5,423 bases of DNA from Acetobacteraceae bacterium (GTDB taxonomy: Bacteria > Pseudomonadota > Alphaproteobacteria > Acetobacterales > Acetobacteraceae), in the NCBI GenBank assembly GCA_027306955.1, contig DAHUXX010000092.1, positions 1-5,423 of the forward strand. The letters run 5' to 3'. Below, one piece after another: positions 1 through 5,356 of the stretch; position 1 is the stretch's first letter, and every line of letters begins with the position of its first letter. Made by a program: the position numbers and the translations under genes. The notes beneath the pieces were generated by a model, which saw only the letters and a program-made list of their open reading frames with translations, was not told the origin of the DNA and did no database searches.

Positions 1-583
1 CCAGCGCCGCGGCGCCGAGGAGGCGCAGGAGCACGGCCCCCGATGTGGCGGCGAAGCCCAGCGCGGTGGCGCGGAACATGGCGCCGAGCAGGACGGTGGA
101 GGGTGCGAGCACGTGCCAGGCGACGGTGGTCAGCACTGCGAGCTTGAGCAGCGAGCGGCCGGCCTCGCCGAGGGCCGCGATACCGCCGAGGCGCGCGAGG
201 CCGCGGCGGGGCGAGAGGCGAGAGACATCCGGCAGCAGGGCGTTGAGGCGCGGCCGCAGCCCGGTTTGCAGGCCGACCGCGGCGACGGCGGCGAGGGCGA
301 CGGCGACGCCGAGGGGAAGTGTCACGACGGCCATGATCCAGAGCGTGCGGCGCAGTGCCTCGGCGGGCGTCAGCGTGTCGAGATGGGCGAGCAGCCAGGC
401 GAGGTCGTGCGCGGTGCGCGCCATGGCGGCACCGCCGGCGAGGGCGGCAAGTGCGGCGGCCATGCCCAGCACCGCGAAGGGCTGGGCCTCGGGCGAGAGC
501 GGGACGTCGCCGGATTCCGCGGCCTGGGCGAGGCGCCGCGCGGTCGGTTGTTCCGTGCGGTCGCCGGACTCCTCCCCGGCCAT
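1..583 (-). CDS. flhB: Flagellar export gate protein FlhB, N-terminal part (runs off left edge)
   Basis: FlhB is the inner-membrane export-gate subunit that switches type III secretion from rod/hook to filament substrates. I translated the minus strand from the ATG at 581-583; 194 codons are open to the window edge, so the gene is cut by the window, not broken. The N-terminus carries the family start motif (DRTEQPTARRL, residues 8-18, matching the usual E-K/R-T-E-x-P-T-x-x-K/R-L), followed by a hydrophobic stretch at about 37-55, another at 81-105, and the conserved cytoplasmic linker LSPRRGLARL (123-132) before a third hydrophobic segment at about 145-168. The C-terminal domain with the NPTH self-cleavage site lies outside the window and cannot be checked. 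The gene starts 3 bp after the fliR stop, so it is probably translated by coupling; no strong ribosome-binding site is visible. Confidence in the family is high. Confidence 0.9.
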   Translation of the reverse strand, partial: MAGEESGDRTEQPTARRLAQAAESGDVPLSPEAQPFAVLGMAAALAALAGGAAMARTAHDLAWLLAHLDTLTPAEALRRTLWIMAVVTLPLGVAVALAAVAAVGLQTGLRPRLNALLPDVSRLSPRRGLARLGGIAALGEAGRSLLKLAVLTTVAWHVLAPSTVLLGAMFRATALGFAATSGAVLLRLLGAAAL

Positions 584-586
584 GGA

Positions 587-1369
587 CTACTGGCCCGCGA
601 GGAGCGCCGAGGCGTGCGCCATGGCGCGCGTCCAGAGGCCGAGCAGCATGGGGGTGAGGCCGGCGAGGAGCAGCAGGCCGACGAGGACCTGGCCTGGCAA
701 GGCGGCGAAGTAGATCTGCAGCCGCGGCACCAGACGGGCGGCGAGGCCGAGCGCGGCGGACCAGACGAGGCCCGCGAAGAGGAAGGGCGCGGCGAGGCGG
801 AGCGTGAGCGCGAAGGCGTCCGCGACCGCGGGCAGGACGGTGCCGAGCGAAGACGCCGGCAGGACGTGGCCCACCGGTACGAGAGCGTAACTGCCGCGCA
901 GCGCCTCGAGCAGCGGCACCTGGAGGTTGGCGGCCAGCACCAGCGCCGGCACCGCGCGTTGCAGCCCGGCGGCGAGGGCCGAGGCCCCGGGGCCGAGCTC
1001 GCTGTCCGGCTGCAGCACGTTGGCGAGGCCGAGGGCACCGGCGGCGAGGCTGCCGGCGGCCGGGAGCGCGAGGGCCAGCGTGCGGGCGAGAAAGCCGAGC
1101 CAGAGGCCGGTCACGGTTTCCGCGGCGAGCAGGCGGGCGAGTTCCAGCGGGGCGGCGGGGAGTTCCGGCATCGCGCCCAGCACCGGGGCGAGCAGCACCG
1201 CGAGGGCGAGGGCGATCGCGAGGCGCACCATGGCCGGGAGTTGCTGCTCGCCGAAGCCGGGAAGCAGCATCACGGCACCCGCGACGCGGGCGAAGACCAG
1301 GAGCAGCGCGAACACGCCCTGCGGCAGATGCGCGAGGAAGGCGGCCAGAGCGGGGTCCGCCTGGGTCAA
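587..1369 (-). CDS. fliR: Flagellar export gate protein FliR
   Basis: FliR is a multi-span inner-membrane protein that joins FliP and FliQ in the core channel of the flagellar type III export gate. The 260-residue length matches the family. Visible family features are an N-terminal membrane segment running into LLPGFGEQQLPAMVRL (about 35-50, the usual P-x-F-G-x-x-x-x-P-x-x-x-R block), an E-x-x-x-G-x-x-x-G-F segment near 83-93, and near the C-terminus VPRLQIYFAALPGQVLVGL, equivalent to the usual P-Q-I-N/Q-x-F-x-x-x-x-P block. At least five hydrophobic segments are evident. The start is TTG at 1367-1369, overlapping the fliQ stop (TTGA). I chose it because the first in-frame ATG would delete the first conserved membrane helix. 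Translation is probably coupled to fliQ. Family assignment is firm; the start is likely but not proven. Confidence 0.93.
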   Translation of the reverse strand: MTQADPALAAFLAHLPQGVFALLLVFARVAGAVMLLPGFGEQQLPAMVRLAIALALAVLLAPVLGAMPELPAAPLELARLLAAETVTGLWLGFLARTLALALPAAGSLAAGALGLANVLQPDSELGPGASALAAGLQRAVPALVLAANLQVPLLEALRGSYALVPVGHVLPASSLGTVLPAVADAFALTLRLAAPFLFAGLVWSAALGLAARLVPRLQIYFAALPGQVLVGLLLLAGLTPMLLGLWTRAMAHASALLAGQ

Positions 1370-1638
1370 CTGTTGCCGACCATCACCACGGCGTCGAAAA
1401 TGTCGCGCGCGTAATGACTGAGGGAGGCGGCGGCGAAGGAACCCATGAGGGCGAGCACGCCGCCGATCGCCAGCACCTTGGGCAGGTAGGCGAGCGTGGG
1501 TTCCTGGACCTGGATCACCGCCTGGATCAGCGACATCAGGACGCCCACGGCGAGGGCGGCAAGCAGCGGCGGGCCGCCGAGTTCAGCGACCAGCAGCAGC
1601 GTCTGGCGCAGCGGCGCGGCGACCAGTTCGATGTCCAT
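1366..1638 (-). CDS. fliQ: Flagellar export gate protein FliQ
   Basis: FliQ is a small two-helix inner-membrane protein present in several copies around the FliP/FliR core of the flagellar export gate. The 90-residue product has the normal size (family about 89). It shows two hydrophobic hairpin helices, about residues 15-40 and 54-75. Between them is the hallmark SLIQAVIQVQEPTLAYLPK (about 36-54), matching the usual L-x-Q-A-x-T-Q-I-Q-E-x-T-L-x-F-x-P-K motif; the first Thr of the family motif is Ile here. The start is ATG at 1636-1638, 19 bp beyond the fliE stop, and the stop TGA overlaps the TTG start of fliR. A GGGCGG stretch upstream is only a weak ribosome-binding site. Confidence 0.94.
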   Translation of the reverse strand: MDIELVAAPLRQTLLLVAELGGPPLLAALAVGVLMSLIQAVIQVQEPTLAYLPKVLAIGGVLALMGSFAAASLSHYARDIFDAVVMVGNS

Positions 1639-1657
1639 GCTACGCGCGCCGCCCGCT

Positions 1658-1987
1658 TCAGATGGTCATCTGCATGATCGTCTGCCAGGCCTGCACCAGG
1701 CGGTCGCGCAGGGCGGAGGCGGTCTGCAGCGTGGCGTCGGCCCGCTCGACGGAGGTGACGACGTCGGTGACCGAGACGTTCCTGCCCTCGAGCGCCGCGG
1801 TGGCCAGGCGCTCGGCGTTGGCGGACGTGGCGATGGCGCTGTCAACCGCCTGGGACAGCACGGTGCCGAAATCCGGCCCCGCGTTGGCGTTGCCGTTCAT
1901 GGTGCGCGCGTAGGCACCCGCGGCCTCGCCCGGGGTGACGCGCAGCACCGGCATGGCCGCGACGCTTCCGTTCACCGGCGTTGCCAT
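1658..1987 (-). CDS. fliE: Flagellar hook-basal body protein FliE
   Basis: FliE is the adaptor between the MS ring/export gate and the proximal rod, and an early export substrate. The 109-residue length is typical. The C-terminal half carries the conserved FliE region: VSVTDVVTSVERADATLQTA followed by LRDRLVQAWQTIMQMTI. This corresponds to the family's D-V-x-x-A-x-x-x-A-x-x-x-x-Q-x-x-x-x-x-R-x-x-x-x-x-x-x-I-M-x-M-x-I ending, with the characteristic hydrophobic C-terminus. The N-terminal 40 residues are low complexity and Ala/Gly rich, as is usual for an exported rod component with no cleaved signal peptide. The start is ATG at 1985-1987, with a GGGG element about 7 nt upstream and 13 bp after the flgC stop. 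It lies in the same operon as flgB, flgC and fliQ, a common alphaproteobacterial arrangement. Confidence 0.93.
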   Translation of the reverse strand: MATPVNGSVAAMPVLRVTPGEAAGAYARTMNGNANAGPDFGTVLSQAVDSAIATSANAERLATAALEGRNVSVTDVVTSVERADATLQTASALRDRLVQAWQTIMQMTI

Positions 1988-2000
1988 TGTGTGCCCCGCG

Positions 2001-2411
2001 CTACTGCTTCAGGAGGTCGATGGTGCGTGTGAGCATGCCGCGCGCCGCCTGCATCACCGCGAGATTGGCGGAATAGACCTGCTCGGCGTCGCGCATGTCC
2101 ATTGTCTCGATGATGGGATCCACGTTGGGCAGCTTGACATAGCCCTGCCTGTCGGCGGCGGGGTTGCCGGGTTCGTAACGGAGATGGAACGGCGAGGTGT
2201 CCACCCCCTCCCCCACGATCTCGACCAGGGGCGTGTTGGTGCGGCGGTCGATGTGCTCGCCGAAGGTGACGGTGCGGCGGCGGTAGGGGTTGCCGCCCGG
2301 GGTGGTGGCGGTGGTGTCGGCGTTGGCGAGGTTCTGCGCGACGACGCGCAGCCGGCCGGACTGGGCCTGCATGCCGGCGGCCGAGATTTCCAGTGCCTTG
2401 GCGAGATCCAT
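2001..2411 (-). CDS. flgC: Flagellar proximal rod protein FlgC
   Basis: FlgC is one of the proximal rod subunits of the flagellar basal body, exported without a signal peptide. The 136-residue product matches the family size. The N-terminal rod/hook motif is present (AQNLANADT, about residues 25-33), followed by the FlgC-specific TPGGNPYRRR block (about 37-46). The C-terminal half has YVKLPNVDP and the usual E-M/T-M-D-M-x-x-A-x-x-x-Y-x-A-N-x-x-x-M-x-A-A stretch ending in a helical TIDLLKQ tail. The same frame stays open far upstream, but the ATG at 2409-2411 is preceded by a clear GGAGGA ribosome-binding site and fits family alignments, so the upstream extension through flgB is rejected. It lies 20 bp after flgB and 13 bp before fliE. 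Confidence 0.95.
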   Translation of the reverse strand: MDLAKALEISAAGMQAQSGRLRVVAQNLANADTTATTPGGNPYRRRTVTFGEHIDRRTNTPLVEIVGEGVDTSPFHLRYEPGNPAADRQGYVKLPNVDPIIETMDMRDAEQVYSANLAVMQAARGMLTRTIDLLKQ

Positions 2412-2419
2412 GGGCGGGT

Positions 2420-2425
2420 TCCTCC
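2420..2425 (-). promoter_or_regulatory. Ribosome-binding site of flgC
   Basis: On the minus strand the sequence reads GGAGGA, 8 nt before the flgC ATG. It is the strongest Shine-Dalgarno match in the operon and fixes the flgC start against the long upstream open frame. Confidence 0.8.
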
Positions 2426-2431
2426 GTCGCG

Positions 2432-2812
2432 TCAGCCGATGGCGGTACGATAAAAGCCGAGATATTTGCTGTAGAGTTCGCTCGCTAGGCGCTGCGCGGA
2501 ATCGGTGGTGGCGAGGCGGGCCAGCGTCTGCTCGACATTGACCGCATTGCCATCCGGCGTCGTTGCTCCCGGCACGCGGCGGGCGCGGGCGACGGCGTTG
2601 GCGGCCGCGAAGGAGCTGCCGGCGCTGGCCGGGGCGAGCGGCATGGTCTGCAGGATGCTGGCGAAACTCGGCAGGTCGCGCGCGACGTAGCCCGGCGTGT
2701 CGGCGTTGGCGATGTCCTGCGCCAGCACCGCGGTGCGGCGCTCGCTGTAGAGCATGCGCGCGTCCGCCAGCGTGAGCAGCCTGGTGTCGAACAGGTTCGG
2801 GGCGTTGGCCAT
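2432..2812 (-). CDS. flgB: Flagellar proximal rod protein FlgB
   Basis: FlgB is a proximal rod subunit of the flagellar basal body and the first gene of the minus-strand operon. The 126-residue product is of normal family length. The N-terminal region contains the rod/hook signature LAQDIANADTPGYVARDLPSF (about residues 30-50), equivalent to the usual N-I-A-N-x-D-T-P-G-Y-x-A-R-D. A middle low-complexity Ala-rich stretch (about 57-80) precedes the C-terminal helix carrying GNAVNVEQTLARLA and LYSKYLGFYRTAIG, the second conserved region that packs against the N-terminal helix. The frame is open upstream to 2923, but the ATG at 2810-2812 gives the family-sized protein and has AGGA at 2820-2823, 7 nt away. 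No conserved residue seems to be missing. Confidence 0.95.
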   Translation of the reverse strand: MANAPNLFDTRLLTLADARMLYSERRTAVLAQDIANADTPGYVARDLPSFASILQTMPLAPASAGSSFAAANAVARARRVPGATTPDGNAVNVEQTLARLATTDSAQRLASELYSKYLGFYRTAIG

Positions 2813-2915
2813 GCGGGCATCCTGACGCGCGGGTGCTGCGGAGTCGTAAACGGGGCCCGGCAGAATTCGCCGGCCTGAACATTCTTTATCAACCTTCCGC
2901 CGCCAGGCTTGGCGC
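2813..2915. promoter_or_regulatory. Divergent intergenic region between flgB and the plus-strand flagellar genes
   Basis: This is the only gap between the two divergent flagellar units, so the promoters of both should lie here. It contains the window's most AT-rich patch, about 2876-2896, set in very GC-rich flanks, and a dyad at 2857-2873. I searched by eye on both strands for sigma-54 (TGGCAC-N5-TTGCA), sigma-28 and sigma-70 type elements and found no convincing match, so no promoter class is assigned. The call rests on gene orientation rather than on a recognised motif. Confidence 0.6.
2857..2873. repeat. Perfect 5-bp inverted repeat around an EcoRI-like core in the divergent promoter region
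   Basis: Arms CCGGC (2857-2861) and GCCGG (2869-2873) flank a 7-bp spacer, AGAATTC. It lies 45 bp upstream of the flgB start and 43 bp upstream of the first plus-strand start, close to the middle of the gap. This would suit a shared operator for a dimeric regulator. A regulator such as FlbD, which binds dyads in divergent flagellar promoters of Caulobacter, is possible, but I cannot match a consensus from memory. In a sequence this GC-rich, a 5-bp arm can also arise by chance. Confidence 0.35.
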
Positions 2916-3317
2916 ATGCACAACGCCGCGGATGGCCAACCCCAGAACGGGGTCGCTCCCGACCGGGGAAACCCCGATCAGGGTGGTGTCGGCCAGGGCG
3001 TCCGGGATCCGGGTCCGGACGACCGGGGCTGCGTCAGAGCGGGTGCCGGCGCGTTGGGCATCGGGGACGGGCATGGCCGCGGGGCGGCGGCTTCGTTGCG
3101 CGAAGCGATCGCCGCTGCCGCCGCCATGCTGCGGCTTGCCGAGGGGATCGCGACCGCGGGTAGGAAGGTGGATCTCGCGGGGCTCGACGACCGGCTCGGG
3201 CGGATCTGCGCGCAGGCGCTCGACCTGCCGCCGGCGGAGGGGGCGCGGCTGCGGGCGGAGTTGGTGGCGCTGCTCGGGGATCTCGATGCGCTGGCGGCGG
3301 CGCTGCGGCAGGCATGA
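2916..3317 (+). CDS. Uncharacterised small helical protein coupled to fliO/fliP
   Basis: I do not recognise a named family. From the ATG at 2916 the product is 133 residues. The C-terminal half (about 60-133) is strongly helical, rich in Ala, Leu, Asp and Arg with heptad-like spacing (SLREAIAAAAAMLRLAEGIA, then a short linker, then two Leu-rich segments ending LDALAAALRQA), and has no signal peptide or membrane segment. The N-terminal 55 residues are Gly/Asp/Pro-rich, look non-globular and lack the strong G/C third-base bias seen later, so the real start may lie downstream, for example at the ATG at 3126 or a TTG before it. AGG at 2905-2907 is a weak ribosome-binding site for the 2916 start. 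Its TGA overlaps the fliO ATG (ATGA), which argues for a translated gene. A role in export-gate assembly or as a cytoplasmic chaperone-like factor is inference from context only. Confidence 0.65.
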   Translation: MHNAADGQPQNGVAPDRGNPDQGGVGQGVRDPGPDDRGCVRAGAGALGIGDGHGRGAAASLREAIAAAAAMLRLAEGIATAGRKVDLAGLDDRLGRICAQALDLPPAEGARLRAELVALLGDLDALAAALRQA

Positions 3318-3571
3318 GCGCGGCGCAGATCGCCTCGGCGCTGGCCTCGCTGGCGCTGGTGCTGGCGGCGGTGGTGGCCGCGAAGCCGCTGGCCGCGCGG
3401 CTGCTGGCGCGCGGCGGCATCTCACCAGCACGCGCGTCGCGGCTGGCGCTGGTGCAGGCGCTGCCGCTCGATGCGCGGCGGCGTTTGTTGCTGGTGCGCT
3501 GCGACGGGCGGGAGTTCCTGGTGCTCACGGGGGCGAGCGATACGTTTCTGGGCTGGATCGACCTGGCATGA
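3314..3571 (+). CDS. fliO: FliO-like flagellar export gate assembly protein
   Basis: FliO is a small bitopic membrane protein that helps FliP assemble into the export gate. This 85-residue product has one hydrophobic N-terminal segment (about residues 5-23). A basic linker follows, then a short cytoplasmic domain with LPLDARRRLLLVRCDGREFLVLTG (about 50-73), resembling the FliO pattern of a basic R-R/L-x-L-V stretch followed by D-G-R-E and a hydrophobic strand. It is shorter than the enterobacterial protein (about 120 residues). Position supports the call: its start overlaps the upstream gene (ATGA at 3314-3317) and its stop overlaps the fliP start (ATGA at 3568-3571). FliO is poorly conserved in sequence, so the assignment leans on topology and on fliP next door. 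Confidence 0.75.
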   Translation: MSAAQIASALASLALVLAAVVAAKPLAARLLARGGISPARASRLALVQALPLDARRRLLLVRCDGREFLVLTGASDTFLGWIDLA

Positions 3572-4302
3572 GGCGCGCGTTCGGGCTCGCGCTGGCGTTC
3601 ATGGTGGCTTTGCCGGCGGCGGCGGGGGCGCAGTCGATCTCGATCAACCTCGGCCATCCCGGCACGCCGGGGGCGACGGCGGGCATCGTGCAGCTGATGG
3701 CGCTGACGACGGTGCTGTCGCTGGCGCCGTCGATCCTGGTCATGGCGACGGCGTTCACGCGCATCATTATCGTGCTGTCGCTGCTCAGGGGCGCGATGGG
3801 CACACAGGGGGCGCCACCGAACACGGTGCTGATCGGGCTCGCGCTGTTCCTCACGTGGTTCGTCATGGCGCCGGTGCTGGAGCAGGCCTGGCGGCAGGGG
3901 ATCGTGCCGATGAACGAGGGCGCGGTCTCGACGATGGAGGGGTTGCGGCTGGCGGCGGCGCCGTTCCACCGGTTCATGACGCAGCATCTGCGCCCGGCGG
4001 ATGCGCGGCTGTTCCTCGCACTCGGGCATATCCAGCCGCCCGCGACGCTGGACGCGATGCCGTGGCGCGCGCTGGTGCCGGCGTTCCTGGTGGGCGAGCT
4101 GAGGCGCGCGTTCGAGATGGGGTTCCTGCTCTACCTGCCGTTCCTGGCGATCGATCTCGTGGTGGCCTCGGTGCTGATGAGTTTGGGCATGATGATGCTG
4201 CCGCCCAATCTCGTTTCGCTGCCGTTCAAGCTGTTGTTCTTTGTCCTCGTGGATGGGTGGCGGTTGCTGGCGGGCAGCCTGATCCGCAGCTTCACGGGAT
4301 GA
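3568..4302 (+). CDS. fliP: Flagellar export gate protein FliP
   Basis: FliP is the main subunit of the FliP-FliQ-FliR channel of the flagellar type III export apparatus in the inner membrane. The 244-residue product is family-sized. It begins with a cleavable-type signal peptide (MRRAFGLALAFMVALPAAAGA, cleavage likely near residue 21), a known feature of FliP. The first conserved block reads APSILVMATAFTRIIIVLSL, then LRGAMGTQGAPPNTVLIGLA and LFLTWFVMAPV (about 53-103). The C-terminal block has VPAFLVGELRRAFEMGFLLY, LPFLAIDLVVASVLMSLGMM and a tail ending in KLLFFVLVDGWRLLAGSLIR; the family's usual S-E-L is G-E-L here. The frame is open upstream, but the ATG at 3568 restores the signal peptide and overlaps the fliO stop. 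It completes the gate whose other subunits are encoded on the opposite strand. Confidence 0.96.
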   Translation: MRRAFGLALAFMVALPAAAGAQSISINLGHPGTPGATAGIVQLMALTTVLSLAPSILVMATAFTRIIIVLSLLRGAMGTQGAPPNTVLIGLALFLTWFVMAPVLEQAWRQGIVPMNEGAVSTMEGLRLAAAPFHRFMTQHLRPADARLFLALGHIQPPATLDAMPWRALVPAFLVGELRRAFEMGFLLYLPFLAIDLVVASVLMSLGMMMLPPNLVSLPFKLLFFVLVDGWRLLAGSLIRSFTG

Positions 4303-4307
4303 CGCTC

Positions 4308-4345
4308 TTCCCGCAGGCTGGCGTGCCGCCGTAATGTCGCGGGAA
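4308..4345. repeat. Inverted repeat between fliP and the MBL-fold gene
   Basis: Arms TTCCCGC (4308-4314) and GCGGGAA (4339-4345) are perfect over 7 bp with a 24-nt spacer that itself contains a small GGC/GCC hairpin. No T-run follows, so it is not a standard intrinsic terminator. It might be a weak transcript-end structure or chance. The rest of the 62-bp gap shows no promoter that I can recognise. Confidence 0.25.
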
Positions 4346-4349
4346 CGAC

Positions 4350-4355
4350 GGGGAG
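4350..4355 (+). promoter_or_regulatory. Ribosome-binding site of the MBL-fold gene
   Basis: GGGGAG lies 9 nt before the ATG at 4365 and 6 nt before a GTG at 4362. The site supports a start here, but the spacing does not decide between the two adjacent in-frame codons. Confidence 0.6.
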
Positions 4356-4364
4356 AGAAGCGTG

Positions 4365-5339
4365 ATGCGCCTCGCCGAGGCCGAACGGGTCGAGATCACG
4401 GTGCTGGTCGACAACATCACCGACTCGCTGTCGAGCGTGCCTGCCTTCGTGCAGCGGGAGTGGCCACGGATCCAGAAGGCGGGCATGCGCCTGCTCTCGG
4501 GGGGCGCGATCTGCTGCGCCAATCACGGGCTGGGGCTGGTGGTCACCGCGTTCGGGCCGAACGGTCCGCACACGATGCTGTTCGACGCGGGGCCGGTCGA
4601 TTACGCGGTCGAGAACAATGGTACGCGGCTGGGCGTCGATTTCGGCGCGATCGAGGCGGCGATGCTGTCGCACGGGCATTGGGACCACGGCGGCGGACTG
4701 CCGCGGGCGCTGGCGATGAGCCGGGCCGCCAATGGCGGGCGCGACGTGCCGCTCTACCTACACCCGGAGATGGACCGTCCGCGCGGCCAGCAGGCGCGGG
4801 ACCGCGGCGTGCTGCGCTACGACGATATTCCGACACCGCAACGATGGCGCGAGCTGGGGGCCGAGCCCGTCGTCACGCGCGAGGCCGTGACATGTCTCGA
4901 CGATCTCTTCTTCGTCAGCGGCGAGATTCCCCGCGTGACCGCCTATGAGAAGGGATTGCCGGGCCAGGTGCGGCGGATGCCGGACGGGTCCTGGGTGCCC
5001 GACCCGCTGCTCACCGACGAGCGCTTCCTGGCGGTGAACGTCAGGGGCAAGGGGCTCGTCGTGTTCAGCGCCTGTTCGCATGCGGGGATCGTCAACGTGC
5101 TGCTGCATGCGCGGGAGAGCTTCCCGGGAGTGCGGCTGCACGCGGCGATGGGCGGGTTCCACCTGGCGGGCCCGACGGAGGCCGCGATACCGGAGACGGT
5201 GCGCGACCTGGCGCAGTTCGGGCTCGACCACCTCATCCCCGCGCACTGCACGGGATGGCGGGCGCAGCGCGCGCTGCTCGACGCGTTCGGCGAGGAGGTC
5301 GTGCTGCCCTGCGCCGTGGGCAAGGTGTTTATGCTGTAG
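4365..5339 (+). CDS. Metallo-beta-lactamase-fold hydrolase, dihydropterin-PABA-riboside phosphate synthase-like
   Basis: This is a 324-residue MBL-fold metal enzyme without a signal peptide, so probably cytoplasmic. It opens with a strand ITVLVDNITD (11-20) typical of the COG1237-like group that includes the archaeal 7,8-dihydropterin-6-methyl-4-(ribofuranosyl)aminobenzene 5'-phosphate synthase. The metal motif H-x-H-x-D-H is SHGHWDHGGGL (H103, H105, D107, H108). Further candidate ligands are H239 in ACSHAGIVNV, H266 in MGGFHLAG and H294 in PAHCTGW, all conserved signatures of this group. The product is longer than the shortest members (about 250-280). Bacteria lack the methanopterin pathway of methanogens unless they are methylotrophs, so the real substrate is unknown. 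The ATG at 4365 is chosen over an adjacent GTG at 4362. It follows fliP on the same strand but has no flagellar hallmark, so the neighbourhood says little about its job. Confidence 0.88.
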   Translation: MRLAEAERVEITVLVDNITDSLSSVPAFVQREWPRIQKAGMRLLSGGAICCANHGLGLVVTAFGPNGPHTMLFDAGPVDYAVENNGTRLGVDFGAIEAAMLSHGHWDHGGGLPRALAMSRAANGGRDVPLYLHPEMDRPRGQQARDRGVLRYDDIPTPQRWRELGAEPVVTREAVTCLDDLFFVSGEIPRVTAYEKGLPGQVRRMPDGSWVPDPLLTDERFLAVNVRGKGLVVFSACSHAGIVNVLLHARESFPGVRLHAAMGGFHLAGPTEAAIPETVRDLAQFGLDHLIPAHCTGWRAQRALLDAFGEEVVLPCAVGKVFML

Positions 5340-5356
5340 CGCGCGTCAGACGCGCG
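5340..5356. terminator. Perfect hairpin at the convergent gene junction, possible bidirectional terminator
   Basis: Arms CGCGCGT (5340-5346) and ACGCGCG (5350-5356) pair perfectly around a 3-nt loop. The structure starts directly after the MBL-gene stop and covers the stop codon of the convergent gene. There is no T-run on either side, so any termination role is an inference from location between converging genes. Confidence 0.4.

Noticed and set aside
113..1414. A 433-codon plus-strand open frame antisense to flhB, fliR and fliQ.
   Set aside because: Its product is an Arg/Gly/Glu/His/Gln-rich string with no domain, typical of reading a GC-rich gene backwards; the minus strand encodes clear FliR and FliQ here.
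2848..2876. A possible sigma-28 promoter on the plus strand (TAAA followed by GCCGG).
   Set aside because: The spacer is about 18 nt rather than 15 and the ATAA half of the -10 element is absent.
2412..2882. Upstream extension of the flgC frame through flgB.
   Set aside because: The extension is out of frame with real flgB and is Arg/His-rich; a GGAGGA site and family alignment place the flgC start at 2411.
2813..2915. A possible sigma-54 promoter on the minus strand (TGGCGG followed by TTGAT).
   Set aside because: The spacing between the two elements is about 2 nt too long and the GC of the -12 element is missing.
3034..4029. A 331-codon minus-strand open frame opposite fliO and fliP.
   Set aside because: Low-complexity Arg/Pro/His-rich product, antisense to well-supported FliP sequence; an effect of high GC content.
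3471..4334. A 287-codon plus-strand open frame shifted against fliP.
   Set aside because: Gly/Ala/Arg-rich product with no motif, whereas the fliP frame shows all family signatures.
4334..4948. A 204-codon plus-strand frame overlapping the MBL-fold gene.
   Set aside because: Arg/Gly-rich out-of-frame product; the MBL metal-binding motifs are in the other frame.
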